From NCBI RefSeq assembly GCF_001306175.1, contig NZ_LGKN01000006.1:248001-312000 (forward strand): 64,000 nucleotides of DNA, written 5' to 3'. The position numbers were made by a program, and so were the translations under genes. Positions 52,475 to 60,648 of this stretch are shown piece by piece (positions within the stretch are counted from its first letter, which is position 1; every line of letters begins with the position of its first letter). The stretch comes from Ardenticatena maritima. GTDB taxonomy: Bacteria > Chloroflexota > Anaerolineae > Ardenticatenales > Ardenticatenaceae. Below the pieces are notes generated by a model. The model did not search any database, had not been told where the DNA came from, and saw nothing but the letters and a program-made list of their open reading frames with translations.

Positions 52475-53446
52475 CTAAACATGTTCTTCGGAAAGCGGTG
52501 TTTCCTCGGCTCGCTCGCCTGAGGAGATTTCACGCACGCCCTTCGGCACATCGGGAATATAGCGTGCGCGGCCATGCGTCACCATGAGGTCAGCCAGCAA
52601 GCCCAGCATGCCAATGAGCACCGCCACCACCAGAATGAGCACATCGCTCTCCTTGAAATCGCTAAACTGCACAAGGTCGCGAATCACTTTGAGGATGCCC
52701 AAGATGAACATCAAAATGCTCACGGGCAAGAACACTTTCAACGGATTGAAGTACGTAATCGTGCGCAACACCAATGAAAGGTAATTGTAGGTATCGCGCA
52801 ACGGATGGAACGATGAATGCCCCACACGCGGGTAGTAGTCAATGGGAATGTAATCCACGCGATACCCATTTGAGAGCAACGCCAGCGTAATCGTACTGAC
52901 CCAGGAATGCGTCGTGGGCAAGATATGTAAGAAACGGAGCGCCACATCGCGCCGCACCCCGCGAAACCCGCTATTCAAATCCGGGATATGCGTGCCGGTC
53001 ATGTAAGAAGCCAACCGCCGGATGAACTCTTTGGCGGGCACGCGTAGCCAGCGCAACGTTCCCATTTCCACCCGGCGCGCACCAACCACCATATCCGCTC
53101 CATCTAAAAGCCGCTCGACCAGGCGGGGCAAATCCTGGTTCGGGTAGGTTCCATCCGCGTCGCTCATCAGCACAAACGTGCCACGCGCCGCCAAAAGCCC
53201 GGTCGTGCGCGCCGCACCCGTTCCACGATTGCGTGCATGTTGTAAAACACGCACGCCGGGAAAACTGGCGGCAATTTCAGCGGTACGGTCGGTGCTCCCG
53301 TCATCAACAACCAGTATTTCGTACGAATAGCCACTGGCGTCCATCGTCTCGATGATGCGCTGCAAATCAGCGCCAATTGCCAATTCCTCGTTATAAGCCG
53401 GCAAGAGCACAGTCACCAGCGGCTTTTCTTCCGCGCCTGTCGCCAT
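52475..53446 (-). CDS. Family 2 glycosyltransferase with C-terminal membrane anchor
   Basis: 323 residues. The GT2 domain (about 10-235) has VTVLLPAYNEE, EILVVDDGSTDRTAEIA and the DAD metal motif in LMSDADGTYP (about 94-103), resembling polyprenyl-phosphate sugar transferases (DPM1/GtrB type). Two membrane spans (about 240-260 and 275-295) and an acidic cytoplasmic tail follow. It would load a sugar on undecaprenyl phosphate for surface glycan assembly. GAAGAGG lies before its ATG, 3 bp after the permease stop, so the two are co-transcribed. Confidence 0.9.
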   Translation of the reverse strand: MATGAEEKPLVTVLLPAYNEELAIGADLQRIIETMDASGYSYEILVVDDGSTDRTAEIAASFPGVRVLQHARNRGTGAARTTGLLAARGTFVLMSDADGTYPNQDLPRLVERLLDGADMVVGARRVEMGTLRWLRVPAKEFIRRLASYMTGTHIPDLNSGFRGVRRDVALRFLHILPTTHSWVSTITLALLSNGYRVDYIPIDYYPRVGHSSFHPLRDTYNYLSLVLRTITYFNPLKVFLPVSILMFILGILKVIRDLVQFSDFKESDVLILVVAVLIGMLGLLADLMVTHGRARYIPDVPKGVREISSGERAEETPLSEEHV

Positions 53447-53449
53447 AGG

Positions 53450-54331
53450 TCAAACCTCTTCGCCAAAGCGTCCGCTATACCGCCGGAACACCATCCACCC
53501 GAACCAGAGCACCAACAACGCTGTCACGCCTGTGCGAAGCATAAAATCAAGCGCAGGTGGTGCGGGATGCGGGGCTTGTGTTGTCCCGTACAAGACAATG
53601 CGGTACGAATCAATGATGCTGGCCATCGGATTGAGCCAGCGCACCAAACGGTGCACCGGCAACACCATGCCCCACACTTCTTTTGTGGCGGGGATCGTTT
53701 CCAGCGGGTAGAAGATGGGGGTCAGGAAAAAGCCTGCTAGCATGAGCACATCGAGCACCATGATGGTATCTCGGTAAAAAACCTGCATCGTGCTAAAAAT
53801 AAAGACGAGCCCTAGCATGAAACAAATTTGAATGAGCAAAATCACCGGTATCCAGAGCGCGTGAATGGTGATAGGAAGGCCCTGCAACAACAACACAGGA
53901 AAAAGCACCAGAAGCGCCAGTAAAAAGTTGACCGTGTTACTCAACACAACCGCAATCGGCAAAATTTCACGTGGAAAATAAACCTTCGTAATTAGCGGTG
54001 CGTTCATCACAATACTATTCGTACCGGACATAATCGAAGCGACAAACAAATTCCATGACAAAATGCCAATTAAGACGAAGGCGGGAAAATGCGGAATTGG
54101 GTTGTGGCGAAAGACGGTGAACACAATGGTAAACACCATCATCATGAGCAAAGGGTTGAGTAAAGACCACAGCACACCTAGAACGCTATTCTTGTAACGC
54201 ACCTTCAAATCGCGCAACACCAGGTTTTGCAACAACCCGCGATAACGCCAAATTTCCCGTAATGCTTCACGCATTGGACGCGGACGGTTGGCATAAACGC
54301 GATATGTAAACGGTGATTCCTGTGCCGTCAT
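53450..54331 (-). CDS. ABC-2 polysaccharide exporter permease (Wzm-like)
   Basis: 293 residues with six predicted spans. The LVLRDLKVRYKNSVLGVLWSL segment (about 37-57) is a hallmark of Wzm/TagG/RfbD-type permeases. It would move a lipid-linked glycan across the membrane together with a Wzt-type ATPase. No such ATPase gene is adjacent or elsewhere in the window, so the partner must be encoded elsewhere. The divergent gap to the M23 peptidase gene is 178 bp. Confidence 0.92.
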   Translation of the reverse strand: MTAQESPFTYRVYANRPRPMREALREIWRYRGLLQNLVLRDLKVRYKNSVLGVLWSLLNPLLMMMVFTIVFTVFRHNPIPHFPAFVLIGILSWNLFVASIMSGTNSIVMNAPLITKVYFPREILPIAVVLSNTVNFLLALLVLFPVLLLQGLPITIHALWIPVILLIQICFMLGLVFIFSTMQVFYRDTIMVLDVLMLAGFFLTPIFYPLETIPATKEVWGMVLPVHRLVRWLNPMASIIDSYRIVLYGTTQAPHPAPPALDFMLRTGVTALLVLWFGWMVFRRYSGRFGEEV

Positions 54332-54446
54332 TCGTCTTCACCCCACTCAGTACCGACCAACATGCGAACCGCCGCGAGCCTTGCGCCGCGGCGGTTGCCA
54401 AATTCGATACGGTGAATATAGACAAATCGAGCACATTGGCAAAATG

Positions 54447-54476
54447 TTCGTCAAAAGCCAGAGAGTATGTTATAGT
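54447..54476 (+). promoter_or_regulatory. Promoter candidate for the M23 peptidase gene
   Basis: TTCGTC (54447-54452), 18-bp spacer, TATAGT (54471-54476), 33 bp before the ATG. The -35 box is weak. Confidence 0.4.
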
Positions 54477-54509
54477 CTGCGCCCAACCAACCAGCATAAC
54501 CGGTTCATC

Positions 54510-55520
54510 ATGAAGCGATTTGGATTGCTCTGCCTCCTTGTCATTGGCGTACTTGGTATTGTTACGCCTACTGCAGCTGAAGAACCGCTTTCACCACGCC
54601 CATCTTTGCGGTTGCCATTTCTTCCTGGTGAAACGTATGTGGTCACCTGTGGCTATGGGTGCTACCAACATCAGGGAAGTATGTTCTACGCCGTTGATTT
54701 TGCTACACCTGAAGGTACGCCCATTGTCGCCGCGGCTGATGGTGTCGTGGCGGCTATTACCTGGGAAGTAGGCTTGCCATTGTCAAAAAATCTTGGCGAT
54801 GCCTTGATTCTCTACATTGATCATGGCGGAGGATGGTTTACGCGCTATGTTCACCTCAACGGCGTAACGGTGGCTGTTGGTGATGCTGTCCGACAAGGCG
54901 ATATCGTGGGGTATGCCGGGCATACAGGGGCTGAAGGGGCGCATCTCCACTTTGAGTTGAAATATGGCGCGCATTTGCACGCCCCCTCACAACCCATTGA
55001 CGATCTGTTCGGGGGGGAACCTCCGCACATTGGGCAAGCGTACCTAGCCGAAGCAATCACGTTTGCTCCCACAGATTTCCCCACACCCACGCCATCTTCC
55101 CCAACGTCATTACATTCATCCGAGCCACCAGACGGATTGAGTACCCCACTTATCATCCCGGTTTCACCCACAATCAGCCCGTCAACCATTGCTGCAGGGG
55201 AGACCTTCACGCTTACGCTCACGCTCGCCAACACCAGCACGAAGCCATTGCAGCTTCCAATTGTGGGCATTGCCCCACGCCAAAATGATGTACTGATCCC
55301 CAATCATCTTACCTTCATGCGTGATATCAATCTAGCGCCTCACGAAACGCGTACCATATCCTTCTCGCTGACACTCCCGGCAGGGACGTATCTTCTCAGC
55401 CCATTCGCGTTTTCAAAGGCCTATACGCTCTTGCCTTTGGGCGTCGCGAACAATACTGCACCCGCCATCCACCTTACAGTTGCCGGTCAAAACATCTTCT
55501 TACCACTCGTTGGACGGTAA
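54510..55520 (+). CDS. Secreted M23-family metallopeptidase with C-terminal beta domain
   Basis: 336 residues. A signal peptide (MKRFGLLCLLVIGVLGIVTP, cleavage near 24) precedes a LytM/M23 domain (about 30-165): YAVDFATPEGTPIVAA with the metal Asp, and GAHLHFELKY with the HxH ligands. Then come a short Thr/Pro/Ser linker and a C-terminal Ig-like domain (about 210-325). It would cleave peptidoglycan peptide bridges, or act as an amidase activator if degenerate. The protein ends NIFLPLVGR, a short motif discussed separately. The start at 54510 is favoured by the signal peptide. Base composition is lower in GC than in the first 50 kb. Confidence 0.85.
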   Translation: MKRFGLLCLLVIGVLGIVTPTAAEEPLSPRPSLRLPFLPGETYVVTCGYGCYQHQGSMFYAVDFATPEGTPIVAAADGVVAAITWEVGLPLSKNLGDALILYIDHGGGWFTRYVHLNGVTVAVGDAVRQGDIVGYAGHTGAEGAHLHFELKYGAHLHAPSQPIDDLFGGEPPHIGQAYLAEAITFAPTDFPTPTPSSPTSLHSSEPPDGLSTPLIIPVSPTISPSTIAAGETFTLTLTLANTSTKPLQLPIVGIAPRQNDVLIPNHLTFMRDINLAPHETRTISFSLTLPAGTYLLSPFAFSKAYTLLPLGVANNTAPAIHLTVAGQNIFLPLVGR

Positions 55521-55534
55521 AGAAAGCACGAACA

Positions 55535-56788
55535 TCAGGAGGACGTTACAGAAGAAACCAGCCTGGTGTAAACTTGAATGATTTCCTCGGCATGTTCATC
55601 AATCGTTTTTAACGATGGAATACCTTCTCGCAAACGCACGAGGAGTGTAGGATCATCTACAACACGTTGCATGGCTTCCCGCCAGGCTTCTATATTACCT
55701 GGTTCAACCAGCAAGCCATTCACTTCATGGTCCACACGTTCAGCCAGCACTCCAAGATTAGAGGCAATCACCGGTCGCCCGGCGGCAAATGCCTCGTGAG
55801 CCACAAAACAGTATGTTTCATACCACAATGAGGGTACGAGCACCACATCAACTTCACTCAGTGTTTGCCAAACATGCTCACGATTGAGCGTCCCCAAAAA
55901 ACGCACACGTGGCGTAGCCAGTGCACGTAATGTTTCCTCATAAGCCTGGTCATGAGCAGAATGTCCGGCAACCCAAAGTTCCGCATCCCCCTCCAAACGG
56001 CGAAAGGCCTCTAATACAACATGCACGCCCTTTTGCGGCGCTAATGCGCCTAGATACAAAAATCGCACCACAGAGCGCTTGTTTGTGGAGGTCTTAAGAA
56101 ACTCACGTGGCGGCTCGACACCAGGCACCAATATTTGAATCTTTTCAGCCGGTATGCCACGTGTCTCATACCATTGCTTCACGAACGTTGTTGGCGCCAG
56201 TAAGAGCTCCGCCCCCAACAACACGTTCCGCAACAAGTGATTTCGTGCCGCTGCGGTCAACGCAAATGCGGGAATAGCAACCTGTGCCAAAGAGGACCCT
56301 AAACGCGCCGCTACGCAGCGCCCACAATTGAGGTAGGCTCGGGGGCCATCACAAATCGTATGGTCGTAGTTCGTCAACAATTGCGCATTAGCGCATACCC
56401 ACCAGTAATCGTGTAGGGTGATGACGTAAGGAATACCGCGAGCACGCAAAGAGTCAAAAATAGAAACTGGCATTCCCATAAGATGTTGCACATGAACAAT
56501 AGTGGGCTGTATCTCGTCCAATACCCGCTCAAAGGCAGTATGCAAACCCGGTGAAGAAAAAGTTGCTACAAATCGGCGTGATGTCGAGGGCGCTTTACCA
56601 TTTACATAGCCAAAATAAAGAGTTGGGGGCTGTTCAAACGCTGGATACGTATGTGCTGTATGAAAAGGAACAAAAATGGACGTCTCCCACCCGCGCATCC
56701 GAAGCGCCTGTGTCAACCACCAAGTGTACAATTCGACGCCACCCAATTGCTCGGGCAGATATTGATGCACAAGATGCAATATACGCAT
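55535..56788 (-). CDS. Family 4 glycosyltransferase
   Basis: 417 residues with the GT-B fold. The N-terminal acceptor-side start MRILHLVHQYLPEQLGGVEL and the C-terminal donor side with RFLYLGALAPQKGVHVVLEA and the EAFAAGRPVIASNLG motif (E-x7-E equivalent, about 335) are clear. It transfers a sugar from an NDP-sugar to a surface glycan; substrate unknown. ATG 56788 follows GAGGTG. It starts 7 bp after the stop of the next GT4 gene and shares its AT-richer composition. Confidence 0.92.
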   Translation of the reverse strand: MRILHLVHQYLPEQLGGVELYTWWLTQALRMRGWETSIFVPFHTAHTYPAFEQPPTLYFGYVNGKAPSTSRRFVATFSSPGLHTAFERVLDEIQPTIVHVQHLMGMPVSIFDSLRARGIPYVITLHDYWWVCANAQLLTNYDHTICDGPRAYLNCGRCVAARLGSSLAQVAIPAFALTAAARNHLLRNVLLGAELLLAPTTFVKQWYETRGIPAEKIQILVPGVEPPREFLKTSTNKRSVVRFLYLGALAPQKGVHVVLEAFRRLEGDAELWVAGHSAHDQAYEETLRALATPRVRFLGTLNREHVWQTLSEVDVVLVPSLWYETYCFVAHEAFAAGRPVIASNLGVLAERVDHEVNGLLVEPGNIEAWREAMQRVVDDPTLLVRLREGIPSLKTIDEHAEEIIQVYTRLVSSVTSS

Positions 56789-56795
56789 ATACACC

Positions 56796-58058
56796 TCAAA
56801 ACGGCCTATAATACGGGCTCACGCGGGCATACACGTGTGCCCATAAATGTTTCGCTTCAACTTTTTCTCGCCCACGCTTGCCCAATACCGCAGCCACTTC
56901 GGGATGATCAAGTATATACTTGATGGCGCGGGCAAGGGCTTTAGGATTGCCAAATGGGATCAATATCCCATCCCGATTATGCTCAATGACTGACCGTACT
57001 CCCCACGCATTGGCACCAATCACAGGCGTGCCATACAGCCATGCTTCAAGAAAAACAATGCCGAAAGAATCACTCCGTGAAGGCAATACCAACACATCAA
57101 GTGCTGCCAGCATATGGCGTTTCAAGGCATTGTCAATTGCCCCTAACACCAAAATATTCGATCTCCAGCGAGGCGGTACCTGCTCCAGACGTTTTGCAAA
57201 ATCAGGAGGTATAAAACCAGCCAGAGCTAGCACAAAATTATCCCCAGATGTCCACAAATGCAAGGCAGCATCCAGCAGGGTATGCGCCCCTTTCTCGCGC
57301 GATAGCGTCCCAATCATCCCCACGAGGGGTCTATCCCTCACACCAAAGTGCTCACGAAAATATGCTCCATTTCCTCCCAACACCTCTTCGGGGTTGACGC
57401 CTACACCAGCAATCACGAGCCGATGACGAGGCACACCATGCGTGACATAAAAATCGACTTCATCAGTGGTTTGAGCAAAGACCACATCGGCGTGCCGCAC
57501 CAGCGCTATCTGGTGACGCATGGTATAAAACGATGCTACATCATCTGTACCAGGTGTATGACCAGCTCCAAGGTGGGTCAGAGGATACAGCAAAAAAGGA
57601 ATGCCTCGTCGCTGCGCATATTGCCAGGCTTCATAGACAAGTGGTTCAAACACAATCGCCATTGCTGCGACCACGTCGAACGACTCTTGCGTTTCACGCA
57701 ACCAATGGAAAAGGCCCGGGATTCGAGGCGTCAAGTGCGAGAGGGCATACGCAGGGGCCAATGGACAGGGCGTTTTGGAATAGAGCCACAACAACCGCCG
57801 AACCGCCGCATACGTCAATGCACCACCAGGGGCATGGCGCAGAGGAAATCGGCGTATTTCGACACCATCAATACGCTCATGAAGCTTCTCAAATCGTGCC
57901 CCTTTTGGATCCCAAAGAGCAATAACATCGCGAGCATCAGATGTCACTGTCACAACCTCGTGCCCATCACGCACAAGCCGCCGCCCAATTTCATGCAAAT
58001 GCTGTTCCGCTCCACCATGGGCGGGAACATAACGGGGAATCACATGCAAAATCCGCAT
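56796..58058 (-). CDS. Family 4 glycosyltransferase
   Basis: 420 residues, GT-B. It starts MRILHVIPRYVPAHGGAEQH and carries GMIGTLSREKGAHTLLDAA and DVLVLPSRSDSFGIVFLEAW (E-x7-E region, about 320-339). It is paralogous to the next gene, sharing the N-terminal MRILH(L/V) and the GGxE loop. ATG 58058 is preceded by GAAGGTG; a longer in-frame extension upstream to 58313 crosses the terminator and is rejected. It heads the two-gene glycosyltransferase operon. Confidence 0.92.
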   Translation of the reverse strand: MRILHVIPRYVPAHGGAEQHLHEIGRRLVRDGHEVVTVTSDARDVIALWDPKGARFEKLHERIDGVEIRRFPLRHAPGGALTYAAVRRLLWLYSKTPCPLAPAYALSHLTPRIPGLFHWLRETQESFDVVAAMAIVFEPLVYEAWQYAQRRGIPFLLYPLTHLGAGHTPGTDDVASFYTMRHQIALVRHADVVFAQTTDEVDFYVTHGVPRHRLVIAGVGVNPEEVLGGNGAYFREHFGVRDRPLVGMIGTLSREKGAHTLLDAALHLWTSGDNFVLALAGFIPPDFAKRLEQVPPRWRSNILVLGAIDNALKRHMLAALDVLVLPSRSDSFGIVFLEAWLYGTPVIGANAWGVRSVIEHNRDGILIPFGNPKALARAIKYILDHPEVAAVLGKRGREKVEAKHLWAHVYARVSPYYRPF

Positions 58059-58122
58059 ACCAAACACCTTCGTTATCAAAATTTCGCGTGATTGTAAAGA
58101 CAACCACCATTTTGAAAAAAGA

Positions 58123-58147
58123 AAAGCCACGCGATTTGCGTGGCCTT
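58123..58147 (-). terminator. Terminator of the FG-GAP gene
   Basis: GCCACGC / GCGTGGC, 7-bp stem and 5-nt loop, followed on the minus strand by TTTTCTTTTTT. It isolates the glycosyltransferase pair from the gene upstream. Confidence 0.8.
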
Positions 58148-58170
58148 TCTTCAAAGTACTGAGGTAGGAC

Positions 58171-60117
58171 TCAACGAGAAACAACAGAAACAAAACTTTT
58201 GTAGACTTTTCCAATATAGGTTGAAAGAGGAAGCGCGACTTGCCGCGCCGTCGAAGCATACGAGGCCGAAAAGAGTATTTCACCCAAAGTATAGGTCCCA
58301 GGCGCATACCCACTCACATCAACCGTAAGTGAGAGAACTTGTTGCCCATGAGGGGGCAATGTGCCACTAGACAGCGAGACACTTACATTAGTGGGCTTGG
58401 ATGCAATGGCCCAATCAAGCGGATAATCACCACTATTGCGCAGATAAAAACTTATTTCGGCGCGTGTCTGCCCTTCCTCAATCATCAAGAAGAGACTATC
58501 CGTCGGCAACACCAATTCCGCAGGACGTCCTAACGAGCCAATATGCGCCGCATCACGATGAAACATTGGCCAGGGCATTGCGCCTACACCACTCACATTC
58601 GATTCAAAGCGCCATAAATACCCCTGAGATTGGTCATAGTAATATCCACCGCCAATCCATACTTCGACAAATCCATCTTTGTCGGTATCCGCAACAGCAG
58701 GTGCCCCCTCCACGGTATACAAGGTGTAAAACGAATTTTCGAGCTGACCATTGGGACTATACGCCTGCACCTCCCACAAGAAGGCAAAAAGCACCTCTAA
58801 TTGCCCGTCATTATCTATATCGGCCACCGTTGGCGACGAGCGAATCGCCGCATCCTGATTTCCACTTTCATCATTACTAATGGGGTAAATCGGCCAACCA
58901 TTCACTAATTCCCCTGTATGGTGCCAGGCATAGACAGCCCCTTTACCAGGCACACCGTCACTTCCACTTACAAATGGATCACCAGAGCCAATGATAATTT
59001 CCAAATCACCATCTCCATCCAAGTCCGCAATGGCAGGGGAGCTCATACCCGGGTAGGCGGTTGGTTGCGGCCATCCAGGCGCGTAAGGCAATTTCGCAGG
59101 ATCGCTATAATGCAAACTGGAATTGAACAAGTTATCCGAGCGGAACACGTAGACGTAACGTGTTTCCGTGCGCCCATGTACATTCCACCAATACCACCCA
59201 GTTCCAATCACAATTTCCAGCTTGCCATCATTGTCCAAATCAGCAATAGCGGGGGAAGAGTAAATCGCTTCCGGCATATCACGCCGCGCAAGTACGTTCC
59301 CAAAGCGGTCGAACACATACACAAACCCACCCTGAAAACCTGGGGTTCCATCCGGCATAATGCCACCATCACTGATATCCGCCCCAATGACAATCTCCTG
59401 TTCACCATCACCATTGAAATCCGCACAGGCCGGTGAGGACCAGACGGTATCGGCATTGATATATCCTCGCCCAGAATCCGCCCAATCCCAATGCAAATCA
59501 TTCCAAAGTGATTGCCCTCGGTGATCGAGGAGATAAATACGTTGGTCCCATGCCCCGAACGCAATTTCCAAATCACCATCATTGTCTACATCGCACAACG
59601 CAGGCGTTGAAAAGACGCCATCCGTTTGAGGATGAGGATCATAATGATCATAAGTGTAAAACGTCCAGAGAACATTGCCATTGTGATCAAAGGCGCGCAC
59701 ACCGCCATTCCCCTGTGGATCCAACGCCTCGCCCCCAAAGCTCACCACAATTTCCACATCACCGTCGCCGTCAATATCACCCACCGAAGGCGCCGAATTG
59801 ATGGAGGATTCGAGGAGACGCGACCACTTGATCGTGCCATTCGAATTGAGGACAACCAGTTTCGGCTGTTGCGAAAACGTGCAATTCGAACCATTATTAT
59901 CACACCGCTTACGCGTTGTACCAATCAAAACCTCATCTTTGCCATCGCCATCAATATCTGCGATCGTGGGGGAAGAAAACATGACATGCCCTCCCCCTAA
60001 TGCAAAGTTCTGAGGTGACCAGGTTGGAGTCGTTGTATCAGCAAACCCCTGCGATACACCCCAAAAGGCGATAACTCCCAAACAAACAACTATCCACATG
60101 GATCGGATATATTTCAT
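58171..60117 (-). CDS. Secreted FG-GAP / VCBS beta-propeller protein
   Basis: 648 residues. A signal peptide (about 1-27, ending QGFADT) precedes a series of blades, each with a calcium-binding loop of the form D-x-(D/N)-x-D-G: DIDGDGKDE, DIDGDGDVE, DVDNDGDLE, DFNGDGEQE, DLDNDGKLE, DLDGDGDLE, DIDNDGQLE and DTDKDGFVE, eight in all. A C-terminal Ig-like domain (about 540-630) follows. The protein ends KVYKSFVSVVSR, similar to the end of the M23 protein. It probably binds cell-surface or extracellular ligands. The ATG has GGGAGGGAGAG upstream. The DNA is AT-richer than the window average. Confidence 0.88.
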   Translation of the reverse strand: MKYIRSMWIVVCLGVIAFWGVSQGFADTTTPTWSPQNFALGGGHVMFSSPTIADIDGDGKDEVLIGTTRKRCDNNGSNCTFSQQPKLVVLNSNGTIKWSRLLESSINSAPSVGDIDGDGDVEIVVSFGGEALDPQGNGGVRAFDHNGNVLWTFYTYDHYDPHPQTDGVFSTPALCDVDNDGDLEIAFGAWDQRIYLLDHRGQSLWNDLHWDWADSGRGYINADTVWSSPACADFNGDGEQEIVIGADISDGGIMPDGTPGFQGGFVYVFDRFGNVLARRDMPEAIYSSPAIADLDNDGKLEIVIGTGWYWWNVHGRTETRYVYVFRSDNLFNSSLHYSDPAKLPYAPGWPQPTAYPGMSSPAIADLDGDGDLEIIIGSGDPFVSGSDGVPGKGAVYAWHHTGELVNGWPIYPISNDESGNQDAAIRSSPTVADIDNDGQLEVLFAFLWEVQAYSPNGQLENSFYTLYTVEGAPAVADTDKDGFVEVWIGGGYYYDQSQGYLWRFESNVSGVGAMPWPMFHRDAAHIGSLGRPAELVLPTDSLFLMIEEGQTRAEISFYLRNSGDYPLDWAIASKPTNVSVSLSSGTLPPHGQQVLSLTVDVSGYAPGTYTLGEILFSASYASTARQVALPLSTYIGKVYKSFVSVVSR

Positions 60118-60480
60118 CTCTCCCTCCCTTGCCAAACTGCAATGTCGGCTTTTACGCTTATCACCACGAGTCTACAAGGTGGAGAGAAAGAAGTGTATAG
60201 CCATTTGGTCTCGTTTATGGGGGCATCGGTCCCATGAACAGCGTTCGGTAGGCAAAAACTCTCTGATTGGCTCAATCATCCCCAATGCAAAAATCAAACC
60301 GTCCGCAAAATTTGATAACAAACTCGTTTTACTAGGTAACAAAACCTGTTTTACACAAGAGTATGCATCAAACTTGAAAAAACAGGTTTTTGCATTTCAG
60401 ATATTGCCAATTGTCGCACCTTCCAAGTACACTACCAACACCCCTTCGGCTCTCAAAAGTGTAAACAGGTGGAGGACCGC
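60118..60480. other. AT-rich divergent intergenic region (363 bp)
   Basis: No gene is visible. It separates the FG-GAP gene (minus) from the small-protein/mevalonate-kinase operon (plus). It contains three short palindromes (listed separately) and, at 60404-60433, a weak promoter candidate (TTGCCA, 18-bp spacer, TACACT) for the plus-strand genes. In the 60 bases 60301-60360 only 20 are G or C. Confidence 0.7.
60320..60390. promoter_or_regulatory. Three copies of a palindrome AAAACnnGTTTT (candidate operators)
   Basis: Copies: 60320-60329 (AAAC TC GTTT), 60341-60352 (AAAAC CT GTTTT) and 60379-60390 (AAAAC AG GTTTT). The second and third are also inverted copies of each other. Centres are 22 and 38 bp apart. 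The pattern suits cooperative binding by a dimeric repressor; no candidate regulator is adjacent. Confidence 0.5.
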
Positions 60481-60648
60481 ATGCCCACAATCATCATCAT
60501 TTTGCTACTCCTCGTCTTTCTCGCTATGCTGTTGACGCCCACGAAAATCAACGACGAAACGTTGCGTCAACCGAAAAAAAAGAAACCCAACGTAAAATTC
60601 ACGGCGTCTATTGACAATGAGGACAAAGAAATCGAAATCTATTTCTGA
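60481..60648 (+). CDS. Small single-span membrane protein
   Basis: 55 residues. A hydrophobic segment (about 3-19, IIIILLLLVFLAMLL) is followed by a Lys-rich stretch RQPKKKKP and an acidic end NEDKEIEIYF. GGTGGAGGACC gives a strong ribosome site 6 bp before the ATG. It overlaps the mevalonate-kinase frame by 32 bases if that gene starts at 60617. No homologue is recognised. The strong ribosome site and coupling support a real gene. Confidence 0.65.
   Translation: MPTIIIILLLLVFLAMLLTPTKINDETLRQPKKKKPNVKFTASIDNEDKEIEIYF

Noticed and set aside
58059-58313. N-terminal extension of the GT4 gene
   Set aside because: It would run through a strong terminator and into the FG-GAP gene; the family N-terminus starts exactly at 58058.
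60098-60535. 145-codon frame across the AT-rich gap
   Set aside because: It starts antisense to the FG-GAP signal peptide, overlaps the better-supported small ORF, has no ribosome site and shows no domain.
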